A stretch of 64,000 nt of DNA from Gluconobacter albidus (lineage in GTDB: Bacteria; Pseudomonadota; Alphaproteobacteria; Acetobacterales; Acetobacteraceae). Made by a program: the position numbers and the translations under genes. This document shows, in pieces, positions 32,025 to 40,402 of the stretch (its first letter is position 1; each line of letters begins with the position of its first letter). The stretch lies in the NCBI RefSeq assembly GCF_002723915.1, contig NZ_BEWL01000009.1, forward strand, positions 62,001 to 126,000, given 5' to 3'. The notes beneath the pieces were generated by a model, which saw only the letters and a list, made by a program, of their open reading frames with translations, did not search any database and was not told the origin of the DNA.

Positions 32025-33500
32025 ATGCCTTCCGCCCACGGCTACACCTACCCGAACGTCTCGGATGATCCTGACCAGACGGACGTCCTCCGAAACCGCC
32101 TCGGCCTGCGCCGCCACTCCGAGCTTCACCCTGAGGAATACCGCCGCACCAGTCACAGGATTCTGGAAATCCGGATGGGTCTGGGGCCATCCGGCCATTT
32201 CGATGCCGACCACCTGAAGGCCATCCATCGGCATATCTTCCAGGACGTCTATGAGTGGGCCGGTCACATGCGCCACGAAAGGCCGGTCGTGGACGGGGCA
32301 CGGGTCGAACCGATCGGCTCCATGCGGAAAGGGTCAACAACCTTTCTGCCCGGCTCCCATATCGACATGGGGCTAAACGAGGCCTTCAAGCCCATTCGCA
32401 ACCCGGATGTGCTGAAGAACTCCACGCCGGAACAGTTCGCGGCCGTCGCCGGAAAGGTTCTGAACGAACTCAATTATGTCCACCCGTTCCGCGAAGGAAA
32501 CGGCAGAACGCAGGAGGCCTTTCTTTCAGAACTCGGCCGTCATTACGGGCATAACGTGGACCTCTCCGTCATCACAAGAGCCCGCATGGTGTCCGCGTCT
32601 ATTGCCGGCACGCAGGATCCGGATCACCCTGCTATGGCGGCCTTGCTGACAGATGCCACCGCTCCCGCCCGTGCGCGTGCCCTAAAGGAGCTGATGCAGG
32701 ACATGGGCTCTGGCCCTGCCGCAAGGCCGCTGGATGACCTCGTCATCCGCACGGCCGCACCTGGGGAAACGGTCTCGGGGATCTTCAAGGCACGGACCAG
32801 CCTCTCCGGTGCGTTCGAAACGCCTGACGGGATCGTGGCGGTGCCTGTCGCAGATCTGCGAAACGCTGTCCGACAAGATGGCGGATACACTGTCACCGTG
32901 CAGTCCGATTTTTTGACGGCCTCTGCTGCTCCAACGCTTCGGCCCGTGCCGCGTCCGGTCATCCCGGCTGTCTTCGGGCCTGCGGAAGAGAAGCGCGAAA
33001 GCGCGCTCCTGGCGCAGGCCAAGGAAGAAGGCCGCAAGGCCGCCGCCTCTCTTCATGCGTTCTGGTCGGCCCCGCCTTCCCTCGTCTGCCGCGACATCGA
33101 GGCCGCGATCCGCCAGGAGGGCGGCGATGCAGCACAGGCCTTCACCGGCATGAAGGCCGGAGGCCGTCATGCGGCGCTCGGGAAAGAGATCGAAAAGGAA
33201 CTGCGCCACAATCCCACCTTCGCGCGCGAGCTGGGCAAGGTGCAGAAGGACATGGCAGCCTATGGCGACAGTCGGGAAAAGGCCTTTGCGTTTGGGGCCG
33301 CTCACGGTCGGGAAACAGCAATCCTGACAGACCTGGCCGGGACGGATCGGGAGATCGCCCGCCATGCCAGCCGGACTCCCACCTCTGAACCGGGCCGCGC
33401 CCTGATTCAGACCCTGACCGGCCAGCCGGCCCTAAACGCCCCGGAAGACCCGACAGGCCGCCCGTCTCTTTCGTCCGCCCGAACACCCGGCCCCGGCTAA
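32025..33500 (+). CDS. fic: Fic-domain toxin (VbhT-like) with modified Fic motif
   Basis: 491-residue protein. The N-terminal Fic domain (about residues 1-210) has the motif HPFREGNGRTQE at residues 153-164. Catalytic His153 and Arg161 are intact, but the last position, normally Arg (HPFxEGNGRxxR), is Glu164. Fic proteins usually transfer AMP from ATP to target proteins such as gyrase; loss of this Arg might change nucleotide binding. The C-terminal 280 residues are helical and basic at the end; I see no clear BID signal. As a paired toxin-antitoxin next to conjugation genes it could stabilise the plasmid or be delivered during mating. Confidence 0.85.
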   Translation: MPSAHGYTYPNVSDDPDQTDVLRNRLGLRRHSELHPEEYRRTSHRILEIRMGLGPSGHFDADHLKAIHRHIFQDVYEWAGHMRHERPVVDGARVEPIGSMRKGSTTFLPGSHIDMGLNEAFKPIRNPDVLKNSTPEQFAAVAGKVLNELNYVHPFREGNGRTQEAFLSELGRHYGHNVDLSVITRARMVSASIAGTQDPDHPAMAALLTDATAPARARALKELMQDMGSGPAARPLDDLVIRTAAPGETVSGIFKARTSLSGAFETPDGIVAVPVADLRNAVRQDGGYTVTVQSDFLTASAAPTLRPVPRPVIPAVFGPAEEKRESALLAQAKEEGRKAAASLHAFWSAPPSLVCRDIEAAIRQEGGDAAQAFTGMKAGGRHAALGKEIEKELRHNPTFARELGKVQKDMAAYGDSREKAFAFGAAHGRETAILTDLAGTDREIARHASRTPTSEPGRALIQTLTGQPALNAPEDPTGRPSLSSARTPGPG

Positions 33501-33508
33501 TCGCCCCC

Positions 33509-34055
33509 TGTTTTCCTAGACCCATCCTGCCCGTGCGGCGAGCACACTGACGGCGACGAGAATGGAACGACGGTGGCGTTTTCCTGAGCCCATCCTACCA
33601 CTGGCCAAGACGGGCGACGGGACAGGCCGTCAAGCCCGGAGCGTCCTGAGCAAGGGGGGCAGGCTTGCGGCTGATGCGGGGTCGCGTGCGGCCCTGCAGC
33701 AGACGCGGGCCTGACACCTGCCGCCGAGGGTCGCGCAGTGGCTTTACGGACTGGCACGGCGACTGTCAGACTGAACGCTGGATGCGAGGCCGCCGTCGTG
33801 GAACGTGCCTCCCCGGACGGTCCGCAGGACTGGCCGGGGAGGTTGAGGAGCCGTCTCACGAACCGATCAGCCACACCAGGACCGTCCGTCATCGGAAAAG
33901 GATGCGGGTGAACCGTTACCCGGAAGGGCCGAGACGCAGGGGCCAGACGCCCGACCAAGGGCGGCTGGACCTTGTGGCTCGGTGGAGCTTGGCGACGCAG
34001 GAGCCTAGCGGAATAGGGTGAACGAACCCGTCAGGGCCGCCCCGATCCTTCTTTC
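33509..34055. repeat. 547-bp direct repeat, copy R1
   Basis: From TGTTTTCCTAGACCCATCCT to GATCCTTCTTTC, almost identical (about ten differences seen by eye) to copies at 35628-36174 and 37617-38162. Contains an internal half-duplication (GTTTTCCT then CCCATCCTGCC-like, about 33510-33535 and 33578-33600), GACTGTCAGACTGAACGC at 33761-33778, a 9-bp stem CCTCCCCGG/CCGGGGAGG (33808-33816, 33834-33842) and a distal stem GGGCGGC/GCCGCCC. Open frames on both strands are a result of high GC; an indel in R3 breaks the longest one. Interpreted as a structured non-coding element, perhaps an Frpo/ssi-type single-strand promoter. Confidence 0.9.
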
Positions 34056-34090
34056 ACTTCTGGCTCGGGAAATTAACTTCGGACAGAGTT

Positions 34091-34125
34091 TTCAGTCGCA
34101 AACTGCTCACGCATGATTCTTTCGA
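34091..34125 (+). promoter_or_regulatory. AGTCGCA-type element before a small membrane protein gene
   Basis: TTCAGTCGCA at 34091-34100, AAC, then GCATGATTCTTTCG at 34110-34123, with spacing identical to the copy at 10523. The ATG of the downstream gene is at 34186. Confidence 0.62.
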
Positions 34126-34185
34126 CGCCACAGAACCGAACTGCGCCCCGAACGGGCCAGTGTTTTGCGTCCGGAGATCGAGACG

Positions 34186-34539
34186 ATGCCTCACTTTCCT
34201 ACCGTATGGCCTTATTTTACAGCCCTTTTCGTGGTTCAGATTCTATTCAAAACTGCCGTCTCGGCGACGCAAGACGGTTCTGAAAGCGGTTATGGCGCAA
34301 CTTCCCTCGTTCACTCACTGACCAGAGCCGTCTTCGACACGGCCATGGGATGGGTGAGACGCAGCACGCGCTATGGTCTCTTTCTCGCTGTCCCTCTGAC
34401 GGCGCTGCTTGGAGCGATGGCGCTTGGAGCGGCGCTAATGGGCCATGAAAAGGAAGGCATGACCTGCCTTGAGGCTGCGTTCATTTCCGGCATGACTGGA
34501 TGGTTTTTGGATCTGCTATCGAACGCGATTGAGGATTAA
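34186..34539 (+). CDS. Small membrane protein of unknown function
   Basis: 117-residue protein with hydrophobic segments at about residues 8-22, 64-85 and 98-112. No family recognised. The ATG at 34186 is used; a TTG at 34165 is in frame but without advantage. It is one of few plus-strand genes in this region and has its own AGTCGCA element. Confidence 0.6.
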   Translation: MPHFPTVWPYFTALFVVQILFKTAVSATQDGSESGYGATSLVHSLTRAVFDTAMGWVRRSTRYGLFLAVPLTALLGAMALGAALMGHEKEGMTCLEAAFISGMTGWFLDLLSNAIED

Positions 34540-34554
34540 TGAAACGGGCACGCT

Positions 34555-34625
34555 CCTGGCGCAGCCCCCCTGTGGGGGGCGAGCATTGGGGGCAAAACAC
34601 TTCGCGCCGACGAGGCGCGTCCGCC
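34555..34625. repeat. 71-bp GC-rich hairpin repeat, copy A
   Basis: CCTGGCGCAGCCCCCCTGTG and onward, with hairpins CCCCCC-TGT-GGGGGG (34565-34579) and CGCGCC-GACGA-GGCGCG. Nearly identical to 36385-36455 (about four differences). Lies between convergent genes here. Confidence 0.85.
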
Positions 34626-34745
34626 TTCCTGGAAAAAACGACGGGGAAATGAGACGGGCGAACGGGAGAAGAGGCCGAGGGCAACGCCGAGGCCGTCAGC
34701 GCGGCCCCGGTGAGTGGCCGGACCTGCTGGCCCGGCCTGTGGGGG

Positions 34746-35414
34746 TTAGAGAACGGCCCCCCATTGTGCGGCACGGACGTTCTCGGTGAGGCTGCGGGCG
34801 TTGTCCTTGACGTAAGGCTTCCAGTCTTCCCCGATCAGTTCGCGGTAGGCGTCACATGCGCCCTGAGCCATGACGGCGAGCGCGTAAGCCTTAGGGGCCT
34901 GCTGTGCAGCGAAACGGACGGCCCGATCTACGCGGTTTTCCCCGCCGTCGATGCCTTGGCGGTCTTCGTCGCGGCTTTCGTTGCTGAAAGAGTTCTGCTC
35001 GTCGCGGGCAATCTGGCGCTTGTTCTCATAGAAGTTGGCGGCACCATAGGCAGAGCGGATCAGGCCGTCCACGATGCGGCCAAGGTGCATTTCCATGGCC
35101 TTGAAATTGCGCTCGCCCCGGAAGTCGGTGACGACAAGCACATCCTCAAGAAGCGTGTACTGGTCGCGGATCATGCTGAGACCGGCCCCCATCAGCTCGT
35201 CATAGTCGCCAGCCTCGAAACCGAAATGCTGAACGATAGCGGCGATCTTGTCATCGTTGGGGGCGAGGCGCATGACGTCTGCCAGCGTGGGAGCGGCAAT
35301 GGCCTTGGTGCGCTCGCGGGCTTCGTTGAAACGGCGGACGGCGGCGGGGCTGGCCTTGTTTGCAGCCTTGCGGTTCTGGGCCTTCGGTGCGATTGTGGTT
35401 GCTGCGTCGGACAT
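34746..35414 (-). CDS. Leading-region protein of unknown function
   Basis: 222-residue soluble protein with a basic Ala-rich N-terminus and a helical middle (KAMEMHLGRIVDGLIRSAYG). No family recognised. ATG at 35414 has AAGGTGAG upstream. The 210-nt region between it and repeat R2 resembles the region between ssb and R3 (shared phrases around ACCGCCAT and TTGRTTACT), suggesting a duplicated promoter module. Three direct copies of GACAAGYRAAAA (35502, 35535, 35587) lie upstream and could be operator sites. Confidence 0.65.
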   Translation of the reverse strand: MSDAATTIAPKAQNRKAANKASPAAVRRFNEARERTKAIAAPTLADVMRLAPNDDKIAAIVQHFGFEAGDYDELMGAGLSMIRDQYTLLEDVLVVTDFRGERNFKAMEMHLGRIVDGLIRSAYGAANFYENKRQIARDEQNSFSNESRDEDRQGIDGGENRVDRAVRFAAQQAPKAYALAVMAQGACDAYRELIGEDWKPYVKDNARSLTENVRAAQWGAVL

Positions 35415-35627
35415 GAAACTCACCTTTTCTAGTCTAGCGAAGTCCCGGCTTGGTGTTCCAGCACTAACCGGGGCGCTTTGTCTTGAGGGCCAATCCCTCT
35501 CGACAAGTAAAAGATAGCCTTTCTGGCCTTTCATGACAAGCGAAAAAGCGCAGAAAACCGCCATAAAACGCGCTTTATTTTCGCATGACAAGTAAAAAGA
35601 TTACTTGGTTACTTTATGAATACCTGT

Positions 35628-36174
35628 TGTTTTCCTAGACCCATCCTGCCCGTGCGGCGAGCACATTGACGGCGACGAGAGTGGAACGACGGTGGCGTTT
35701 TCCTGAGCCCATCCTGCCACCGGCCAAGACGGGCGACGGGACAGGCCGTCAAGCCCGGAGCGTCCTGAGCAAGGGGGGCAGGTTTGCGGCTGATGCGGGG
35801 TCGCGTGCGGCCCTGCAGCAGACGCGGGCCTGACACCTGCCGCCGAGGGTCGCGCAGTGGCTTTACGGACTGGCACGGCGACTGTCAGACTGAACGCTGG
35901 ATGCGAGGCCGCCGTCGTGGAACGTGCCTCCCCGGACGGTCCGCAGGACTGGCCGGGGAGGTTGAGGAGCCGTCTCACGAACCGATCACCCACACCAGGA
36001 CCGTCCGTCATCGGAAAAGAATGCGGGTGAACCGTTACCCGGAAGGGCCGAGACGCAGGGGCCAGACGCCCGATCAAGGGCGGCTGGACCCTGTGGCTCG
36101 GTGGAGCTTGGCGACGCAGGAGCCTAGCGGAATAGGGTGAACGAACCCGTCAGGGCCGCCCCGATCCTTCTTTT
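35628..36174. repeat. 547-bp direct repeat, copy R2
   Basis: Second copy of the element at 33509-34055; identical length, about ten substitutions from R1. Lies upstream, in the minus-strand sense, of the gene at 34746-35414. The internal stem CCTCCCCGG/CCGGGGAGG and the GACTGTCAGACTGAACGC core are conserved. Confidence 0.92.
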
Positions 36175-36181
36175 GCTTTTT

Positions 36182-36358
36182 CTACTGACGGCCCTGATTT
36201 CTGCCTGAAGAGTCCCGCGTGAGGAAGAACGCGGCAAACCCGACGGCAAGCACGAGCAGACCTCCTCTGATGGGATGCAGAAAGCCCTGCCAGATCAGAA
36301 GAAGAATGGCGAGCTGGATACTCAGCGCACCGACGCGGATGACTGTTTGTCGTGACAT
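36182..36358 (-). CDS. 58-residue membrane protein
   Basis: Short frame MSRQTVIRVGALSIQLAILL... ending at TAG 36182. Two hydrophobic stretches (about residues 10-27 and 32-47) joined by a basic turn (HPIRGG). No family recognised. It lies right after repeat R2 in plus coordinates and after the hairpin repeat at 36385-36455 in its own direction. Support comes from its hydrophobic pattern and from being one of a run of small membrane proteins next to ssb. Confidence 0.45.
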   Translation of the reverse strand: MSRQTVIRVGALSIQLAILLLIWQGFLHPIRGGLLVLAVGFAAFFLTRDSSGRNQGRQ

Positions 36359-36384
36359 GGGGCCAGTCTAGTCTTTTTCTCTGT

Positions 36385-36455
36385 CCTGGCGCAGCCCCCC
36401 TGTGGGGGGCGAGCATTGGGGGCAAGACACTTCGCGCCGAGGAGGCGCGCCCGCC
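36385..36455. repeat. 71-bp GC-rich hairpin repeat, copy B
   Basis: Second copy of 34555-34625, with the same two hairpins. Here it lies directly upstream of the 58-residue membrane protein gene in its reading direction. Confidence 0.85.
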
Positions 36456-36477
36456 TGACTGAACCGGGCGAGCGGAC

Positions 36478-36501
36478 AAAAAAAAGCGGCCCGGAGGCCG
36501 C
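36478..36501 (-). terminator. Intrinsic terminator of the ssb operon
   Basis: On the minus strand GCGGCC-TCCG-GGCCGC (36501-36486) followed by eight T residues. It ends the ssb, 92-residue and 41-residue gene run. Confidence 0.9.
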
Positions 36502-36510
36502 CTGTCGGTG

Positions 36511-36636
36511 TCACTGATGGGACGTTCGCAGCTTTGCCAGCCGGGTGGCAATGGGTCCGATCGCAAGCCCCAGACCGATGGTGAAAGCAGCGGCAGGAAG
36601 AAGAATAAACAGGATACTCTGGGTTACGTTATCCAT
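36511..36636 (-). CDS. 41-residue membrane protein
   Basis: Frame MDNVTQSILFILLPAAAFTI... to TGA at 36511. One membrane segment (about residues 8-28) and a basic C-terminus. Its ATG overlaps the stop region of the upstream 92-residue gene (ATGGATAA), as expected for coupled translation, which is the main evidence that it is real. Function unknown. Confidence 0.5.
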   Translation of the reverse strand: MDNVTQSILFILLPAAAFTIGLGLAIGPIATRLAKLRTSHQ

Positions 36637-36907
36637 TGGTTTTCGCCTCCGTCTTGTCCTCAGGATAGGGGATATACGCCAGAAAAGTCAAAGAAATTGC
36701 CTCAAGCGCGGCTCCCAGAAAAAAGCAGGTGACGGCACGCATGGGGGTCAACGGTCCTGTCCCTGAGATGAGCGGGGTCACGATGCCGAGCCCCCACGCG
36801 CTGAGGGCGAATGTCTGAAGGACGCTGGCAATCGCCTTGTAGCGGTCTTCCTTGTGTTTGGAGCGCTGCGGCGGGGGCAGCAGCGCCATGAGGCGGTCTT
36901 TGTTCAT
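36629..36907 (-). CDS. Small two-segment membrane protein
   Basis: 92-residue protein with a basic N-terminal part (RSKHKEDRYKAI) and two hydrophobic segments at about residues 29-48 and 60-80. No family recognised. It follows ssb by 28 nt and overlaps the 41-residue gene, so the three form one operon ended by the terminator at 36478-36501. Confidence 0.65.
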   Translation of the reverse strand: MNKDRLMALLPPPQRSKHKEDRYKAIASVLQTFALSAWGLGIVTPLISGTGPLTPMRAVTCFFLGAALEAISLTFLAYIPYPEDKTEAKTNG

Positions 36908-36935
36908 CTGGCGCTAGGCTCCTTTTTCCCGGCAC

Positions 36936-37430
36936 TCAAAATGGGATTTCGTCATCGAGGTCGTTCCCGCCCGGTGCGTCCCAGCCGCCATTGCGGTTTC
37001 CGTTGCCAGACGATCCCCCGGACCGGCCGCCATTGCTTCCACCAGCAAAGCCGCCCTCGCCTTCATCGCCATTGCCCCGGTTGCTGTCGATCAGCACCAG
37101 CTCACCCCGGAAACGGTCAATAACAACCTCTGTGGTGTAGTGCTCCTGACCGCCCTGATCGGTCCATTTCCGGGTGCGAAGTTCGCCTTCGAGATAGACC
37201 TTGCGGCCTTTGCGGAGAAAGCGCTCGGCCACATCACCCAGACGGTCATTGAAGATGACGACCCGGTGCCATTCGGTGCGCTCACGGCGTTCGCCGCTCT
37301 GGCGGTCATTCCATGTGTCAGACGTGGCGAGCGTAAAGCTCACGACCTTGGACCCGGACTGCGTATGACGGACTTCCGGGTCTTTACCAAGGTTGCCAAC
37401 GAGAATGACTTTGTTAACGGAACCAGCCAT
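36936..37430 (-). CDS. ssb: Single-stranded DNA-binding protein
   Basis: 164-residue SSB. The OB-fold occupies about residues 1-110 (SVNKVILVGNLGKDPEVRHT, then TEWHRVVIFNDRLGDVAERF and KVYLEGELRTRKWTDQGGQE). A Gly/Asn-rich linker and the acidic tip DDEIPF, which docks partner proteins, complete the canonical form. Plasmid SSBs coat the incoming strand and limit SOS induction. ATG at 37430 is chosen (an in-frame upstream ATG lacks a ribosome site). Its position just downstream, in the minus sense, of repeat R3 matches the arrangement of ssb behind single-strand promoters in leading regions. Confidence 0.95.
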   Translation of the reverse strand: MAGSVNKVILVGNLGKDPEVRHTQSGSKVVSFTLATSDTWNDRQSGERRERTEWHRVVIFNDRLGDVAERFLRKGRKVYLEGELRTRKWTDQGGQEHYTTEVVIDRFRGELVLIDSNRGNGDEGEGGFAGGSNGGRSGGSSGNGNRNGGWDAPGGNDLDDEIPF

Positions 37431-37616
37431 GAGAGCCTCCAAGACTTAGGGAACGTATCGACTGGACTTGTTCGGCGTTATTGCCTCTGTCCATGAATAG
37501 ATAATAGGTTTTTACTTGGTATCAGTCAACGAGAAACGGCAGGAAACCGCCATTTCCGAAGAAATAAAACTGAATGTAAAGGCGTTTTATTTGTTGATTA
37601 CTGAAAGGGTATTTGA

Positions 37617-38162
37617 TGTTTTCCTAGACCCATCCTGCCCGTGCGGCGAGCACACTGACGGCGACGAGAGTGGAATGACGGTGGCGTTTTCCTGAGCCCA
37701 TCCTGCCACTGGCCAAGACGGGCGACGGGACAAGCCGTCAAGCCCGGAGCGTCCTGAGCAAGGGGGGCGGGTCTGCGGCTGATGCGGGGTCGCGTGCGGC
37801 CCTGCAGCAGACGCGGGCCTGACACCTGCCGCCGAGGGTCGCGCAGTGGCTTTACGGACTGGCACGGCGACTGTCAGACTGAACGCTGGATGCGAGGCCG
37901 CCGTCGTGGAACGTGCCTCCCCGGCCGGTCCGCAGGACTGGCCGGGGAGGTTGAGGAGCCGTCTCACGAACAGATCCCCAGACCAGGACCGTCCGTCATC
38001 GGAAAAGAACGCGGGTGAACCGTTACCCGGAAGGGCCGAGACGCAGGGGCCAGACGCCCGGTTGAGGGCGGCTGGACACTGTGGCTCGGTCGAACTTGGC
38101 GACGCAGGAGCCTAGTGAGATAGAGTAAACGAACCCTTCAGGGCCGCCCCGATCTTCTTTTC
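37617..38162. repeat. 547-bp direct repeat, copy R3
   Basis: Third copy (546 bp), slightly more divergent. CCTCCCCGG-C-C and GG-CCGGGGAGG now pair over eleven bases. A one-base deletion near 37977 shifts any open frame, so coding is unlikely. Upstream (minus sense) of ssb by about 190 nt. Confidence 0.92.
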
Positions 38163-38171
38163 TTCTGCCCT

Positions 38172-38996
38172 TCAAATCACCCACGGGTCCGTGTCGAAGA
38201 GATGGAAAAGACTATTCTTCCCTTCCCGGCCCGCCTTCCTCGTCTTCCTTCTCAGAACCTTGCGTTCTTGACGGGCCTTGCGCCTTTTCTTCTCGTCAGC
38301 CTTCCAGCCGTCCCGGAGAACCGGGCGCAATTCTTGATACTGGCCTGTAATGCGGCCGTAGGACACGCGGCGGTAGCGCGCGAAGCCTCCGAAACGATCG
38401 ACATTTTTCAATAAAGTGGCTCTCCCCAGCCCGTGATAGAAGATGACGGCAGCGCCGTCCCGTGCATCTGAAGCTGAGGGCAGCCGGAGGAAAAGAGTGG
38501 CGAAGCCATCCGAGGTCTGAACCCATCCGGGCGCTGGCCCTGCCAGTTGCCGCAGCGGCATCAGGTCAAAGTCCGGACAGTTCTCGGCTATGGCTGCCGT
38601 GAGAGGCGGAGACCTGTGCCAGAAGCTGGCGCTACAGCCCGGCCAGTCTTTTGAGGCGTCCGTCGGAAACAGGATTCCGAAGACGGTGATGAGATCAGCC
38701 TCATAGACAAGCTGACCGCCCTGCCATTTGGCAAAGCCCGGATCATCGAAGCAGTCGAAATATTCCATCCCCCGGATACTGACATCGGGGTACTCGTCAG
38801 AAAGCCCATCTCCGTGACGGAGGAAGGACGTGCCGATGCCGTTTTCGAGGGTCATCACCAGCGTGGTGTCGTTCTCCCACGCCATCTGGTCCGGTGCGCA
38901 GGTCCGGTAGGCGCGCTCTTCGGCGATCTGGCGCAGACGGTCCTGGGGGCCGGTGAGCGTGAAGACTGTTGTGACGGCAGTAGCCACGGAAAACAT
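38172..38996 (-). CDS. Leading-region protein of unknown function
   Basis: 274-residue protein with several Trp/Phe/Cys residues in the middle and a strongly basic tail (about residues 235-262: ADEKKRRKARQERKVLRRKT). No family recognised. Either ATG 38996 or GTG 38987 could be the start; the GTG has AAAGGA eight bases upstream. It is preceded by a three-way-junction hairpin at 39047-39095 and followed by repeat R3. Confidence 0.65.
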   Translation of the reverse strand: MFSVATAVTTVFTLTGPQDRLRQIAEERAYRTCAPDQMAWENDTTLVMTLENGIGTSFLRHGDGLSDEYPDVSIRGMEYFDCFDDPGFAKWQGGQLVYEADLITVFGILFPTDASKDWPGCSASFWHRSPPLTAAIAENCPDFDLMPLRQLAGPAPGWVQTSDGFATLFLRLPSASDARDGAAVIFYHGLGRATLLKNVDRFGGFARYRRVSYGRITGQYQELRPVLRDGWKADEKKRRKARQERKVLRRKTRKAGREGKNSLFHLFDTDPWVI

Positions 38997-39046
38997 CCTT
39001 TTCTCTTTTCAGATGCTTCCCCGCGAGGCGCAGACGGCTGGACGGG

Positions 39047-39095
39047 ACAATGGCGCGCCCTCCAGGGCGCGGGCCGCGTGCGGCCGAACCATTGT
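39047..39095. repeat. Perfect three-way-junction inverted repeat
   Basis: Outer stem ACAATGG (39047-39053) / CCATTGT (39089-39095); inside it two hairpins, CGCGCCC-TCCA-GGGCGCG (39054-39071) and GGCCGC-GT-GCGGCC (39072-39085), then GAA. All stems are perfect. Located 50 nt upstream of the gene at 38172-38996 in its reading direction. The rest of 38997-39331 holds no gene that I can see. Confidence 0.75.
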
Positions 39096-39331
39096 GGCGG
39101 CCAGACGGCCTGTGGCGCGTCTTCCCTGTTTTTTCTTTTCTTATTTACAAAGTACGCGTCCGAGGAGTGCACGATTGACGGCTGGTTACGCCTACATCCG
39201 ACACATACGGGGATGACAGCTCACTTTCCACAAAGCAGACATTTGTAATTGAGGCGACTGCAGTGAGGCAGGTTTCGCAAGGCCGACACTGTATATCGTC
39301 GTTCGCTAATAATTCGTGCCCTAAGCCTTAA

Positions 39332-40402
39332 TCAGCCTATATGCACGGCTAAGTTATGCGACCAAGGTCCTACTCCAGCTATTTCAAGCTCGAGATGTAC
39401 CAGTATTCGACGTTCGACGAGATCTCCCAATATCGCGACCCGAAACACACGTTCGACGCACATGAGTGGCGTATAGGATTCATTCGAGATAGGACTAGAA
39501 TAAGGGATCGAAGCCAACCTCACGATATCAAGCTTGAGCAGCTCCTCTAACCAAGGAGAGCCCATGTAGTTTACCCAGTATTCGGACAGACGAGAGCCAA
39601 AGTCTTGAAAGAAAGGGCTCTCGCCGCGGCGCATCGACAAGCACATCATAAGCTTTTGTGGGAGGGCCGCTATGCCACTCACTACGGCGATGTCTCCACC
39701 ATCGAGCATGAGGTCGTTATTGGCTGAAAGAGCGAAGTCACTTGGAAGACTTGCGGCGGGAGTGCGGGGGGCGTTTGGTGCCACCTGGCACTCAACGAGT
39801 ACTAGGGTTCTTTCTCGTCGCACCGAAAGACTCCCTATCGAGCGGCCTTCCCCCAGACTGTTTACCAGCACATATCGATCATACTCCGGTATCGATCTCA
39901 GATTGCCGGCCAAACGGACCAGGTCGGAAAAATCGCCGGTTACGAAATGCTCGATCTCAAAGTGCCATTGGTCGTCTTGAGCGTAGTTTATTTCCCCCAC
40001 CGCCACGATTTCCGGCCCGAATGCAATTAAGTGTTTGATGTTCTGCTCTCCAGCAGCGCCGGTTAGAGCCTGCTTACACCGAGAATAGTGGTCCGCCTTG
40101 TACCGCTGCAAAACCTCTACCGTGTATGTAAAGACGTCGGTATCCACGAGGCGTCCGTGGTTAGCGCAGAGCCATATGCCGTTGTCGATGCTGGCGCGCT
40201 CACCCGGGGTCATTTTGGAATCATAGCGCGGACCGCCTGGTGCTGCGGCGCAGATGTGTGCCGCAGTTCCTATATTGGAGATCGCGGCTGGCGCCTCGTC
40301 ACTCGGCCCCACCGTTGCCTGATTGCAGATCGAACATTTGTAAGCTGCCCTCAACGCGAGAGCGTTCCGAACGGATGCTGAAAAGTTATCACGAGCGGCC
40401 AC
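39332..40402 (-). CDS. HNH nuclease fused to a gp25/baseplate-W-like domain
   Basis: 356-residue protein. Residues about 8-110 are an HNH nuclease of the type common in defence proteins: YKCSICNQ, then NIGTAAHICAAAPGGPRYDS, then SIDNGIWLCANHGRLVD. The C-terminal 140 residues read DGGDIAVVSGIAALPQKLMM, then CLSMRRGESPFFQDFGSRLS, which resembles the phage gp25/GPW baseplate family (invariant Gly-Glu and Asp-x-Gly-Ser). That similarity was seen by eye and is not proven. Composition is AT-richer than the neighbours. A defence or anti-phage role is inferred. Confidence 0.7.
   Translation of the reverse strand: MAARDNFSASVRNALALRAAYKCSICNQATVGPSDEAPAAISNIGTAAHICAAAPGGPRYDSKMTPGERASIDNGIWLCANHGRLVDTDVFTYTVEVLQRYKADHYSRCKQALTGAAGEQNIKHLIAFGPEIVAVGEINYAQDDQWHFEIEHFVTGDFSDLVRLAGNLRSIPEYDRYVLVNSLGEGRSIGSLSVRRERTLVLVECQVAPNAPRTPAASLPSDFALSANNDLMLDGGDIAVVSGIAALPQKLMMCLSMRRGESPFFQDFGSRLSEYWVNYMGSPWLEELLKLDIVRLASIPYSSPISNESYTPLMCVERVFRVAILGDLVERRILVHLELEIAGVGPWSHNLAVHIG

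Noticed and set aside
32025-33500. BID secretion domain in the C-terminus of the Fic toxin
   Set aside because: VbhT has one, but here I see only a helical basic tail without recognisable BID features.
33665-34021. 118-residue open frame in repeat R1 (also in R2) on the plus strand
   Set aside because: The same frame is broken by a one-base difference in R3, composition is not protein-like, and the opposite strand is also open. Best explained by high GC.
33509-38162. IncP-type nic sites (CATCCTGCC) in the 547-bp repeats as extra oriTs
   Set aside because: The match is short (YATCCTGY), and the relaxase in this window is MobF, which does not use that site. Kept only as a curiosity.
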